From positions 1 through 27,526 of the forward strand of contig CAKPNF010000016.1 of the NCBI GenBank assembly GCA_934168305.1: DNA of 27,526 nt, given 5' to 3'. Below the pieces are notes generated by a model. That model searched no databases, had not been told where the DNA came from, and worked only from the letters and a program-made list of their open reading frames with translations. The stretch is from an uncultured Clostridia bacterium (GTDB taxonomy: Bacteria; Bacillota; Clostridia; TANB77; CAG-508). A program made the translations under genes and the position numbers. Below, one piece after another: positions 1-8,742 of this stretch; within the stretch, counting starts at the first letter, position 1, and each line of letters begins with the position of its first letter.

Positions 1-83
1 CCAATTTAACAACGTCCCCATTGGTCCACATTTGTTCAAAAAAAAGGGGGGATTTGATGTGGTGGCCCCTTAATCCCTACTCT
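1..83. repeat. Possible degenerate REP-like hairpin region downstream of proS
   Basis: This short stretch lies between the window edge and the proS stop codon. It contains CCAAT (1-5) opposite ATTGG (20-24), and CCACAT (26-31) opposite ATGTGG (57-62), around a GTCCCC block. GC-rich GTCCC blocks are otherwise confined to REP/RAYT-type repeats in this window, so this may be a decayed copy or a divergent terminator. The edge of the window prevents a firm call. Confidence 0.3.
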
Positions 84-1352
84 TTATTTTAATTTTTTTA
101 TCAATTCATTAATTGAAAATACTTCTTTTTCTCCTGTTTTTGAAGTTTCTAATTCATACTTTCCATCTTCAAACTTCTTCCCCATAACAATCATATATGG
201 AGTACCTAAAGCATAAACATCATTAATTCTATTACCCATATTTAAATTTTCTCTATCATCAATAATAGCTTTAATACCATTATCTTGAAGTTCATTGTAT
301 AATTCCAATGCTTTTTCTTTATTTTCATCACCATATATAATTTGAACTTTATATGGAGCAATATTTTCTGGTATTGCAAAACCTTTAACTCTATCATTTT
401 TGATAATAATATTGTTTTCAATTGTTGTTGCAATTATTCTACCTAATCCAATTCCATAACATCCCATGTAATAAGGTTTGCTTTGACCATTTTCGTCTTG
501 ATATGTTAATCCCATTGCTTCTGAATATTTTGTTCCTAACTCAAAATTATTTCCTAATTCAACAGAATTATATTCTTTCATATCTTCTAAGCTTAAGCCT
601 TGTAATCTATCAATAAATGTTTCTTTATCTTCAAAGTCTAAAACTTCTTTATTAATTCCAACATTTTTTTCTTCATTATATAAAATAATATCTTCACCTA
701 ATTTTGTAATGGCTTGGAATTCTTCAGAAACTCTTCCTCCCATTGTTCCTCCATCACTTACAACCGGAATAATATTGATTCCTATTCTTTTGAAGATGTT
801 CATATATACATCATGCATTTTTTCAAAGTTTTTATGCATATCTTCTTGTGTTTTGTCAAATGAATATGCATCCATCATAACAAATGTACGAGGTCTAAAT
901 AAATATCCTCTTGCTCTAATTTCTTTTCTGAATTTTTCTCCAATTTGATAATATGTTGCTGGTAAATTTTTATATGATAATAATCTATTTGATCCGAATA
1001 TTGTAGCACATTCTTCTGCTGTTGGTGCTAATCCATAATCACCTAAATTGTTGCTCATATTGAACATTATATCAGCCTCTTTTGTGTATACATCCCATCT
1101 TCCAGATTGTTCCCATATTTTTCTTGGTTGTAATTTTGGAAATTCTGCTTGAATACAATCTGCTTTGTCTAATTCATCAATAATTATATTTTCCACTATT
1201 CTCTCCATTTTTGTCCATATGTTTCCATATCCAAAAATACCACTTTCAAATTGATATAATTCGCCTAATTTCATTAATATATCTTGACCTGAATAATTTT
1301 TATCTACGTCATTAAAGTTTATTTTCTTTGGGTTTAATTTACTTAATTTCAT
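84..1352 (-). CDS. proS: Prolyl-tRNA synthetase, short form without the INS editing domain
   Basis: This enzyme charges tRNA-Pro with proline in the cytoplasm. The 422-residue protein shows class II synthetase motifs: the TAEE proline-site loop (111-114), motif 2 with FRKEIRARG and RPRTF (about 137-164), and motif 3 MGCYGIGLGR (296-305). A C-terminal anticodon-binding domain follows (about 330-422). Standard bacterial ProRS is near 570 residues and carries the INS editing domain between motifs 2 and 3. Here that interval is only about 60 residues, so cis-editing of Ala-tRNA-Pro is missing, as in the alphaproteobacterial-type short ProRS. The gene lies 15 nt downstream of scpB on the same strand and is probably co-transcribed; a GGAAAGAAGG-like ribosome binding site precedes the ATG. 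The stop codon lies near the window edge. Confidence 0.95.
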   Translation of the reverse strand: MKLSKLNPKKINFNDVDKNYSGQDILMKLGELYQFESGIFGYGNIWTKMERIVENIIIDELDKADCIQAEFPKLQPRKIWEQSGRWDVYTKEADIMFNMSNNLGDYGLAPTAEECATIFGSNRLLSYKNLPATYYQIGEKFRKEIRARGYLFRPRTFVMMDAYSFDKTQEDMHKNFEKMHDVYMNIFKRIGINIIPVVSDGGTMGGRVSEEFQAITKLGEDIILYNEEKNVGINKEVLDFEDKETFIDRLQGLSLEDMKEYNSVELGNNFELGTKYSEAMGLTYQDENGQSKPYYMGCYGIGLGRIIATTIENNIIIKNDRVKGFAIPENIAPYKVQIIYGDENKEKALELYNELQDNGIKAIIDDRENLNMGNRINDVYALGTPYMIVMGKKFEDGKYELETSKTGEKEVFSINELIKKLK

Positions 1353-1367
1353 TTTAATCCTTCTTTC

Positions 1368-1988
1368 CTATTCTCCATCATTATTACTATCATCTGACTT
1401 TTCCTCTTCCCTTTCGGGGTCTGGAACCTCATTTTCTATTAATTCATCAATTACAATTTGTTGATTTTCATCTAATTTGTATCTTGGAAGTTCTGGCAAA
1501 TCATTTAAAGAGGTATAACCAAACATTTTTAAAAATCCACTTGAAGTTACATATGTCATTGGTTTCCCTGGCAAATCTGCTTTTCCTGCTTCTTGTATTA
1601 ATCCATATTCCAATAACTTATAAATACATGCATCTGCACTAACTCCTCTTATAGATTCAATTTCAGCTCTTGTTATTTTAGGATTATATGCAATTATTGC
1701 AAGCGTTTCCAATGATGCATTTGATAAGTTTGGTTTTGACCTTTTATCCAATATCGGATATATGTATTCATATAATTCTTTTTTGGTACATAGTTGATAG
1801 CTATCTTCTATTTTTATAATTTCTATTCCTCTATTTTGATTTTTATAATCTTCTTGCATTGAAAATATTATATTTTCTAAATCATCTTTTGATAACTCTA
1901 AAGACATTATTAATTCTTTTTCATTTACTTGCCTTCCTGCTGCAAAAAGAATTGCTTCTATTATTGATTTTATTTTTTCTATCTCCAT
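1368..1988 (-). CDS. scpB: Segregation and condensation protein B
   Basis: ScpB is the winged-helix kleisin-binding subunit of the SMC-ScpA-ScpB condensin complex, which organises and segregates the chromosome. The 206-residue product has the usual two winged-helix domains. Family-typical stretches are IIEAILFAAG near the N terminus and LETLAIIAYNPKITRAEIE and GRP/GKPMTYVTS-like sequence in the second domain; the tail is acidic. I chose the ATG at 1988 because GGAG sits 7-8 nt upstream. A longer frame reaching 2018 lacks such a signal and would include a CGG codon, which is otherwise absent from intact genes here. scpA is not in the window. proS follows directly. Confidence 0.93.
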   Translation of the reverse strand: MEIEKIKSIIEAILFAAGRQVNEKELIMSLELSKDDLENIIFSMQEDYKNQNRGIEIIKIEDSYQLCTKKELYEYIYPILDKRSKPNLSNASLETLAIIAYNPKITRAEIESIRGVSADACIYKLLEYGLIQEAGKADLPGKPMTYVTSSGFLKMFGYTSLNDLPELPRYKLDENQQIVIDELIENEVPDPEREEEKSDDSNNDGE

Positions 1989-2103
1989 TTTTACTCTCCG
2001 TTTTATATTGTTAAACATAAAAAATCTATAAGTTTCTTTTTTTGCTTTTTATATTATCACATTATTTTGGCTTTATGTCAATATTTTGTCTGGTTTTTCA
2101 ACA

Positions 2104-2145
2104 AAAAAAACAAATTAATTTATAATAAAATCAATTTGTTTTTTT
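2104..2145 (-). terminator. Rho-independent terminator after spoVT
   Basis: A-rich arm 2104-2116 (ending ACAAATT) pairs with 2133-2145 (AATTTGT then T-run) around a 16-nt loop, just past the spoVT stop. The arms are A/T symmetrical, so it could act in both directions. Confidence 0.65.
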
Positions 2146-2149
2146 ATTT

Positions 2150-2704
2150 TTATATCTCCATTTGACTTGCTAAAAATGTCGCTGCAGATTGAGCTACTTT
2201 TTTCTCAACTTCATTCATTTTTGTACTTGTATCTTTTGACATTAATATAACTGTTCCTATTGTATCTCCATTTGATATTATAGGATAAACTATTTGTGCA
2301 TTGTTCCTTTTGCTATTCTTATCATTTTTTGTAATTGGCATAGACATATTGCTATTATCCTTGCTTGTATAAACTTCTTTATCTTCCATAAGTTTTTCTA
2401 ACTCTTGACTAACATCTTGTTCCAAAAATTCTTTTTTAGAACCTCCTGATACTGCTATTATTGTATCTTTATCAGTTATACATGCTATATGTCCAGTTGT
2501 TTTTGCAAGTGTCTCCGCATACCCTGTTGCAAATTCAGATAATTCTCCTATTGGAGAATATTTTTTCAATATTACTTGACCTTCTCTGTCAGTAAATATT
2601 TCTAATGGGTCACCCTCTTTTATTCTTAATGTCTTTCTTATTTCCTTTGGAATTACCACTCTTCCTAAGTCATCTATTCTTCTTACTACTCCAGTTGCCT
2701 TCAT
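2150..2704 (-). CDS. spoVT: Stage V sporulation protein T, AbrB-type regulator with GAF domain
   Basis: SpoVT is a DNA-binding regulator of late forespore gene expression, best known in Bacillus, where it modulates sigma-G genes. The 184-residue protein has the N-terminal swapped-hairpin AbrB domain (1-50; MKATGVVRRIDDLGRVVIPK, EIRKTLRI) and a C-terminal GAF domain (about 57-184). That two-domain length separates SpoVT from the roughly 95-residue AbrB. An AAAGGAGG ribosome binding site precedes the ATG. The gene looks monocistronic, with its own terminator and a possible sigma-G-like promoter. Its presence is the best evidence that the organism forms endospores. Confidence 0.95.
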   Translation of the reverse strand: MKATGVVRRIDDLGRVVIPKEIRKTLRIKEGDPLEIFTDREGQVILKKYSPIGELSEFATGYAETLAKTTGHIACITDKDTIIAVSGGSKKEFLEQDVSQELEKLMEDKEVYTSKDNSNMSMPITKNDKNSKRNNAQIVYPIISNGDTIGTVILMSKDTSTKMNEVEKKVAQSAATFLASQMEI

Positions 2705-2735
2705 ATTTATCCTCCTTTAATTTCAAGTCTAACTT

Positions 2736-2764
2736 TATTATTTCAAAATAGGAAGATTTTATAC
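2736..2764 (-). promoter_or_regulatory. Possible sigma-G-like promoter of spoVT
   Basis: On the minus strand, GTATA (2760-2764) is followed after 17 nt by AATAATA (2736-2742), close to the known sigma-G elements GYATR and CATNNTA. The predicted start would be about 25 nt before the spoVT start codon. In this AT-rich DNA such matches are easy to find, so it is tentative. Confidence 0.33.
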
Positions 2765-2787
2765 ATTTTTTTATAAAAAGATTAAAA

Positions 2788-4767
2788 CTAGTCCTCGGTT
2801 TTTTCTTCTTTTTTTGATAAGAAACCAATCTTATATTTGTCGATAATAATTCCTAAACTATTAGAAAATTCTTTAAGCATTACAATTTTTATTGTTTGCT
2901 CTTTTCCCTTTAAATACTCATCTATTATTTGTTTTAACAATTTAATATTTTTAATTTCTGGTTCTATTTGTTTTGTATATTTTTCAGCTCTATTTAATAA
3001 TTTTTCTTTTATTAAAACAATATCTTCATTACTTGCACAAGAAATTCTTTGGAATAATTGATATGCGTCATAATATTTAAAAATAGGTATATCCATACAT
3101 TCTCTATCAAATTTTTCATAGAAATATTCCATTTTCATTGGTATATATTTGAAAATTTCTTCTGCCTTTTCTTTATACATTTTATCTAATAATTGATTAT
3201 TTAATGTATTGAAGTGTTTTATTATTTCATTCATATCTTCTTCTAATTGTTCAATTGCGATTTTTGATAGTTCTTCTTCAACATTTGAACAATATTTTGA
3301 TTTTAAAGATGATATATTCATACCATTAAAAAATACACTTTTTAATGTTTTTATATCATAATCTATAAGATTTTTTCTTGAAAAATAACTAAAATATGCA
3401 TAAATTTTCACAATATCTATAAGTTCTATATTACCTTGTTTTACATCTTCTAATACATCTTCAATTACATTTTTAAATTCATCATCAGAAATTTTCCAAT
3501 ATTCCTCTGTAAGTAACCTTTTATATCCTGGTAAGTTATCTGTATCTACTGTATTTCTTATTGTTTCCATATTTTCTTTAAATATTTTCATATCAAATAT
3601 TCTCGTTCTTACATAATATTCGATAAATTTAAAGAATCTATATTCTGCCTTAAAATTATAGTAATAATTACTATCAAATTCTTTTATATAGAACTGTCTA
3701 TTATCCATTAAGGTTCTTGAAGATACTAATATTGATTTATATTCTTCATTATCTTTAATATTTACAAATTTATCTTTTGTTATTTTACCTGCTTTTATTT
3801 CAAATGAAATTGCTATTGTAAAAATAAGCATTGTTTGCATTACCCTATTGTTTGTATTTGGATAATTCTTTTCTACCATTTCATATATCTTTTGAAAATC
3901 ATTTAAAGCATGTTTTAAAATTCTTAAATTTCTAGTTCCACTTCTTTCAAATGTTAGTATTATTAACCTTGTATTTTCTCTTAAAAATCTAATCAAATCT
4001 GAATTATTTTCATATCTCATTAAAATTCCATTTATTATATAATCGAATTTTGGTGCATATTCAAAAGTTTCTCCAATTAACTTTTCTTTAATTCTTTCGT
4101 AATCATTTGCTTTATCAAATACATGCTCAATTTTATTTTGAATTTTTTCAACCATTGGCTCATTAGTTGAATTCAATTCTCCCTGTTTGTCCAAAAGATA
4201 TGTTGCAATAAACGTTTTCATTTCCAAATTTGAACTTTTTAATTTTGTTGATAATTCTTTTTCATTACATATTATTATTGTTTTTATATGATCATGTTCA
4301 ACAAAATTATTTATATATCCTAAAATATCAATAACATCAACATTTGCTCTTTCTAAGTCATCAAAGCATAAAACTTTATCATCAGTAGAAAAGAATTTTG
4401 AATAATCTAATCTATCACCATTTTGAGTAACCCCAAAAAAATTAGCCATATCTAACCCTGTTTTAGCATATTCAGGTATTGTTGTTTGACCTTTTGAGTT
4501 CATAAATTTTCTTAAATTTTTATCCATCAACTGAGTTGTTTCAATAAATATTTTTTTACTAATATCTTCTAAGTTTGAAATTCCATATAAAGACATATAA
4601 ATAGTTGTATATCTCTTACCATTCAATTGCATAGATTCAATTTTATTTTTTATTTTATTATTCCAGAAGTGTGTTTTACCTACACCCCATTCACCATTTA
4701 TCATTACTGCATAATCTGTATAATCAGACCTTACATAATCTAATATGCTTTCAACTAAATCTTCCAT
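2788..4767 (-). CDS. KAP-family P-loop NTPase
   Basis: This 659-residue protein has a Walker A loop GEWGVGKT at 25-32 immediately after a short N-terminal helix. Its Walker B is VLCFDDLER at about 132-140, followed by the KAP-like IIICNEKEL strand. These are hallmarks of KAP NTPases (PF07693), STAND/AAA-related ATPases that include the phage-exclusion protein PifA. The remaining 500 residues are helical and unrecognised. I see no clear membrane-spanning segments, unlike many KAP proteins. A GGAGG site lies 8-10 nt before the ATG, and directly upstream of it is a REP-like hairpin. It follows comF by 66 nt on the same strand and may be read from that transcript. A role in phage defence is plausible by family but not shown. 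The gene is intact. Confidence 0.75.
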   Translation of the reverse strand: MEDLVESILDYVRSDYTDYAVMINGEWGVGKTHFWNNKIKNKIESMQLNGKRYTTIYMSLYGISNLEDISKKIFIETTQLMDKNLRKFMNSKGQTTIPEYAKTGLDMANFFGVTQNGDRLDYSKFFSTDDKVLCFDDLERANVDVIDILGYINNFVEHDHIKTIIICNEKELSTKLKSSNLEMKTFIATYLLDKQGELNSTNEPMVEKIQNKIEHVFDKANDYERIKEKLIGETFEYAPKFDYIINGILMRYENNSDLIRFLRENTRLIILTFERSGTRNLRILKHALNDFQKIYEMVEKNYPNTNNRVMQTMLIFTIAISFEIKAGKITKDKFVNIKDNEEYKSILVSSRTLMDNRQFYIKEFDSNYYYNFKAEYRFFKFIEYYVRTRIFDMKIFKENMETIRNTVDTDNLPGYKRLLTEEYWKISDDEFKNVIEDVLEDVKQGNIELIDIVKIYAYFSYFSRKNLIDYDIKTLKSVFFNGMNISSLKSKYCSNVEEELSKIAIEQLEEDMNEIIKHFNTLNNQLLDKMYKEKAEEIFKYIPMKMEYFYEKFDRECMDIPIFKYYDAYQLFQRISCASNEDIVLIKEKLLNRAEKYTKQIEPEIKNIKLLKQIIDEYLKGKEQTIKIVMLKEFSNSLGIIIDKYKIGFLSKKEEKTED

Positions 4768-4780
4768 CTTCTTACCTCCG

Positions 4781-4810
4781 TGTCCAAAGGGGACTTTTCT
4801 TTTTGGGACA
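4781..4810. repeat. Solitary REP-like hairpin upstream of the KAP gene
   Basis: TGTCCAAA (4781-4788) pairs with TTTGGGACA (4802-4810) with one bulged base; the loop contains GGGGAC. The composition (GGGAC/GTCCC) resembles the repeats flanking the RAYT 700 bp away. It lies immediately upstream of the GGAGG of the KAP ATPase gene, so on that mRNA the hairpin abuts the ribosome binding site. Confidence 0.55.
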
Positions 4811-4833
4811 TATTTATCCTTTTAAGACACACC

Positions 4834-5532
4834 TTAATCTTTTGCTAATACTAATATCCCTATTTTTTTAGGATTCCCTTGTTTTAATATTTTACTACAT
4901 TCATTTACTGTACTTCCTGTCGTATATATATCATCAATTAATAAAATATTTTTATTTTCAATTAATTGCTTATTTTTCAATTTATAAACACCTTGTATAT
5001 TTTGTGTTCTGTCTTCTTTGTTTAGTTTGCTTTGTTCTATTATATTTTTTGTTTTTACTAAACAATTATTCATTAATTCCAAATCGGTCAGTTTTGCTAT
5101 TTTTCTTGCTATTAATAAACTTTGATTATATCCTCTAGTTTTCTTTCTTTTTTTACTTATCGGAACCGGTATAATTGTATCATAATTTTTTATATTTTCA
5201 AATATTTTTTTATTTTTTAACAAAAAATTTACAAATGTTAAATATAAATAAGATTTTTCATTAAACTTATAGTCTAATATTAGTTTTCTTATTTGCCCTT
5301 CGTATTTAAATATATACATTAATTCATTAAAATATTTATCTTGTATTTCTTCTCCATTGTTTATTATTTGGTTTTCAACTTGTTTTTTTAGCTCTATTTC
5401 ACACTTTTTACATAATGAATTTTTATTTATTTTTCCACACATTCCACATATCTGGGGATAAATTAGATTTAAAATTTTTGAGACATTTGGGACAGTCCTA
5501 ATTTGTCTCATAGTTTTGTCGAATTTTGTCAT
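4834..5532 (-). CDS. comF: ComF-family phosphoribosyltransferase-like protein
   Basis: ComF proteins take part in uptake or processing of transforming DNA. This 232-residue copy has an N-terminal four-cysteine zinc finger (C29, C32, C41, C44), the RGYNQS segment and the PRPP-loop motif LLIDDIYTTGST (about 197-208), so the family call is clear. The oddity is the N terminus: residues 8-18 (MRQIRTVPNVS) are encoded by a 32-bp REP-type repeat that flanks the neighbouring transposase, so the native start appears to have been replaced by repeat sequence. The ATG at 5532 has a weak AAAGGA site 9 nt upstream. The ATG inside the repeat (residue 8) is an alternative. recD2 and comF were probably neighbours before the element inserted. 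Confidence 0.9.
   Translation of the reverse strand: MTKFDKTMRQIRTVPNVSKILNLIYPQICGMCGKINKNSLCKKCEIELKKQVENQIINNGEEIQDKYFNELMYIFKYEGQIRKLILDYKFNEKSYLYLTFVNFLLKNKKIFENIKNYDTIIPVPISKKRKKTRGYNQSLLIARKIAKLTDLELMNNCLVKTKNIIEQSKLNKEDRTQNIQGVYKLKNKQLIENKNILLIDDIYTTGSTVNECSKILKQGNPKKIGILVLAKD
5479..5510 (+). repeat. Left REP-type imperfect palindrome
   Basis: TGAGACA and TGTCTCA form the outer arms, and GGGAC/GTCC an inner stem. It is near-identical to the inverted copy at 6447-6478. On the minus strand it encodes the start of ComF (MRQIRTVPNVS). Confidence 0.85.
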
Positions 5533-5587
5533 TTATTTTTCCTTTCTTACCATTCTTTTCATAATTTAAAATATTATTTTGGCCTAT

Positions 5588-6334
5588 TTAACTTAATTTT
5601 CTATATAATTTTGCTCTACTAATATTTAATATGTTTGCAATATCCTGTTTTTTAAATTCATATTCATTTGAAATTAAATAAGAAATAAATTGTTTGATTA
5701 ATATATCACTTTTTTGAATTTGTTGTAAATTTATACCTTTTTGAATTAAAAATACATCAAGAACTTCTTTTAAATTAACTTTTTCCTTTTCTAAATTTAA
5801 GTTTTGATAATTTGTCGAATTAATTATTTTTAAATAATCTTTTTCATGATTAAAAACGATTCCCAGTAATTTTTCATTAACATTGCCACATTTTTCTATG
5901 TAATTTTTATATGATGAAAATTTATACTCTTCTTCTTTTTTTGATATTTGAGCTTTTACTGGATTCATATGTATATACTTTATACATTTAAATAAATATT
6001 CCTGATTATAAATTAACTTTGAATTAAATCTATTTCTGAAAACATATCCTATTCTATCTTTCGATTTATTATAATAAATTGCATATTCTGTATTTGTATC
6101 TTTCATAAATAAACTTACATTTTGTATATTTTCTGAAAATGTCAAAATATGTGCATGATTATCCATTATACAATATGCTATAATTAGTACTTGATATTTT
6201 TTACTATATTTATTCATCAAATATAAATACTTATTTTTTTCTTCTTCACTTTGAAAAATATACTCTTTGTTTATGCCTTGAACCATATTATGAACATAAG
6301 AACTACCTATTAATTTTCTAGATACTCTTGGCAA
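5588..6334 (-). CDS. REP-associated tyrosine transposase (IS200/Y1 family)
   Basis: This 248-residue single-strand transposase carries the HUH motif H60-A-H62 in IMDNHAHIL. A tyrosine cluster at 84-88 (YAIYY) should hold the catalytic tyrosine, and the family signature YIHMNPVKA is at 120-128. The C-terminal helix-turn-helix-like end (ILNISRAKLYRKL) is typical of the RAYT subgroup rather than of short IS200 TnpA. The start is TTG, supported by an AAAGGAG site 9 nt upstream and by the family N terminus MPR. It lies between inverted hairpin repeats, its probable substrate. It looks intact and possibly active. Confidence 0.9.
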   Translation of the reverse strand: MPRVSRKLIGSSYVHNMVQGINKEYIFQSEEEKNKYLYLMNKYSKKYQVLIIAYCIMDNHAHILTFSENIQNVSLFMKDTNTEYAIYYNKSKDRIGYVFRNRFNSKLIYNQEYLFKCIKYIHMNPVKAQISKKEEEYKFSSYKNYIEKCGNVNEKLLGIVFNHEKDYLKIINSTNYQNLNLEKEKVNLKEVLDVFLIQKGINLQQIQKSDILIKQFISYLISNEYEFKKQDIANILNISRAKLYRKLS

Positions 6335-6446
6335 TATTTATCACTCCTTTAAAATTATAATTATTATAGAGATTATATTATAATACTTTTTTTATGTTAA
6401 TTCAATTTTTTTCATCGCGTATTTCGACAAAATATAACATAAAAAA

Positions 6447-6478
6447 TGAAACAAATTAGGACTGTCCCAACTGTCTCA
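6447..6478 (-). repeat. Right REP-type imperfect palindrome
   Basis: Inverted copy of the repeat at 5479-5510 with two differences. On the minus strand it encodes the last residues of RecD2 (MRQLGQS) and its TAA stop (6456-6458). Confidence 0.85.
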
Positions 6479-8727
6479 TTTTAAATTCCAATCCGGTGTT
6501 TCTTTTCTTGCTATCAACATTTTGAATCATATAACTTACTACTCTATCACTTCCAATTACTATTAGAAGCTTTTTGGCTCTCGTAATTCCTGTATATAAT
6601 AGATTTCTTGTAAGTAGCATTGGAGCTGATTGTGGTACAAGCATTATTACCACATCAAATTCACTTCCGTTGTGCTTTATGTATTGTTATCGCATAACTA
6701 TGTTCTATCTGCTCTAAATCAGCATATTCATACCAAGCAATTTTTTCATCATCAAATTGTATTTTAACAACTTTTTCTTTTTCATCTATTTCAAGTATTG
6801 TTCCTATTTCACCATTGAATACTCCTGTTCCAATTTCAACCTTCTCAGATGGTTTTGCAAAATATGTTTGACTTTCAAATTGTTTTTTTTCTCTTTCCCA
6901 TGTTATGTCATAATTATTTTTTACCTGCATTACTCTATCTCCAACTCTGTATGTTACACCTCCAAATGTTTTTTCAGGCAATTCTTCTATGTTTGGATTT
7001 AAAACTGATTGTAATGCTTTATTTAATTCTCTAGTTCCCAAAGGGCCTTTTTTGGTTGGTGTTAGGACTTGTATATTTTTGAAAAAATCATAATTTCCAA
7101 ACTTTTCTAGCCTTCCAGTTGATAGGCTAATTACTTCTTGCATCACTTTTTCTGTTAAATTTTGTTTTATAAAAAAGAAATCCTCTTTTGTATCTTCTTC
7201 TAAATCTTCATCACCTTTTTGAATAAATCCTTGACCATTGTTTACTCTATGAGCATTTAAAATGATTTTACTTTTGGCTGCTTGTCTAAAAATTTTATCT
7301 AATTTAACAGTATTTATAACTTCTGAATTTATTAAATCTTTTAATACACTTCCAGGTCCTACTGATGGTAATTGGTCTATGTCTCCTACTAAGATTAATT
7401 TAGTTCCCTTATATACACAATTTAGTAAATAATTCATTAAAAACATATCAACCATGGAAAGCTCATCAACCACTATTAAGTCAGCATCTATAGGTTCTCC
7501 CTTATAATCACTATGCCTTGAATATATTCCTTCATCATCTAATTTTCCAATCCCCAATAATCTATGTAATGTAGAAGCTTCTCTTCCTGTTGCTTCTGTC
7601 ATCTTTTTTGCTGCTCTTCCTGTTGGTGCTGATAATACAACTTTCTTTTTTCTTTCCTCATATAAATCAATTATTGTTTTTATAATTGTTGTTTTTCCAG
7701 TACCTGGTCCACCTGTAATAATTGTTACATTACTATCATTTATAGATAAAACAGCCTCCCTTTGTTTATCTGATAACTCTATATTTGATTTTTTTTCTAT
7801 ATCTTTTAGAGCTTTTTCTATATGTTCTATTTTTTTAATATTTTTACTTCTATCTAATCCTACTATTCTTGTAGCAATCTCTTTTTCTACGTTGTAAAAA
7901 TTCTCCAAATATATCCATTCATTGTCATCTCTTTTTTCAACAACAATTTCTTCTTTAGCTTTTAAATTAATTATATTTTCTTCCACCGCTTCTGATGTTA
8001 CATCTAATAATGATATTACATACTCTATCAAATTTGCCTTTATAACGCATGAATGTCCATTGTATGTAGCCTTTATTAAAGCATATTTAATTCCGCTTTC
8101 AACTCTTTTTTGATTATCATAGTTTATTCCCAATTTTAATGCCATTTGATCAATTTGCTTAAAATCCACTCCTCGAGCCATGTCAATTAATATATACGGA
8201 TTTGCCTCAATTTGTTCAATAGCATTTATCCCTAATAAATCATAAATTTTTTTAGCATTTTCTGCCCCTATTCCAAATCTTTCTAGGAAACCAACAATTT
8301 GCCAAACCTCCCAATTTTCCAAAAAGCATTCAGACATTTCTTTAGCTTTAGCTTCTGATATTCCCTTTATTTGTGCCAATTTTTCTGGCTCAAATTTGAA
8401 TACATTAATTGTATCTTCACCAAATTTTTTTATTATCTTTTTAGCAGTTACTTCTCCAATTCCTTTTATACTTCCATTTGCCAAATATCTTTCTAATGCT
8501 CCTAATGTCTCAGGCATTAACTTTTCAAAAGTCTCAACTTTAAATTGTCTTCCATAGTCTTTGTGTTCAACAAATCTACCTTCTACTTTTAGTGTATCTC
8601 CACTTTTTACAAATGGTAAATATCCTACTATTGTTGTTTCCTCTTCTTCTGTATCAAATACTGCTATTGTATAACTATTTACTTCATTTTGATATATTAT
8701 GTCTGTTACTTCTCCTTTGATTTCCAA
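6456..8727 (-). CDS. recD2: RecD2-type ATP-dependent DNA helicase, split by a +1 frameshift at a CGG codon
   Basis: RecD2 is a 5'-3' SF1B helicase of Firmicutes that acts in DNA repair. Features in order are an N-terminal OB-like region, helix-hairpin-helix repeats (about 86-180), Walker A TGGPGTGKTT (338-347), the Walker B region VVDELSMVD (419-427) and the C-terminal UvrD-like domain. The zero frame ends at residue 688 just after HKAQ. The conserved continuation GSEFD, then LLYTGITRAKK, lies in the +1 frame and runs to 6456. Skipping the C of the CGG codon at 6667-6669 gives an unbroken protein of about 756 residues. No other lesion is visible. The start is TTG with an AGGAG site, 15 nt after the DUF2207-like gene. 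The last residues come from the REP repeat. Confidence 0.88.
6667..6669 (-). other. +1 frameshift site at in-frame CGG in recD2
   Basis: Coding-strand context CAA CGG AAG TGA. Codon 687 is CGG. Dropping its C yields CAA GGA AGT GAA TTT, encoding the conserved QGSEF of helicase motif VI. The zero-frame stop comes two codons later. Confidence 0.85.
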
Positions 8728-8742
8728 ATATATTCTCTCCTT

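Larger units (their letters stand above)
5479..6478. mobile_element. RAYT element: IS200-like transposase gene between inverted REP-type hairpins
   Basis: The unit is a Y1-type transposase gene with a 32-bp repeat at each end (5479-5510 and 6447-6478) in inverted orientation, differing at two positions by my alignment. Inside the repeats a further inverted 10-mer, TTTTGTCGAA, occurs at 5514-5523 and as its complement at 6423-6432. This matches the known layout of REP-associated tyrosine transposases, which cut single-stranded hairpins and leave no target duplication. The element sits exactly between recD2 and comF and contributes coding sequence to both. Confidence 0.8.

Noticed and set aside
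1989..2018. Extended N terminus of ScpB, which would contain an in-frame CGG
   Set aside because: The GGAG signal sits correctly for the ATG at 1988 and the family N terminus begins there, so the CGG at 1998-2000 is non-coding.
4781..4834. T-box or riboswitch leader before the KAP gene
   Set aside because: Only a short hairpin of REP-like composition is present; there is no conserved aptamer or T-box sequence and too little space.
6456..6653. Separate small gene downstream of recD2
   Set aside because: It has no start codon of its own with a ribosome binding site, and its sequence is the conserved RecD2 C terminus. It is the +1 continuation of the helicase.
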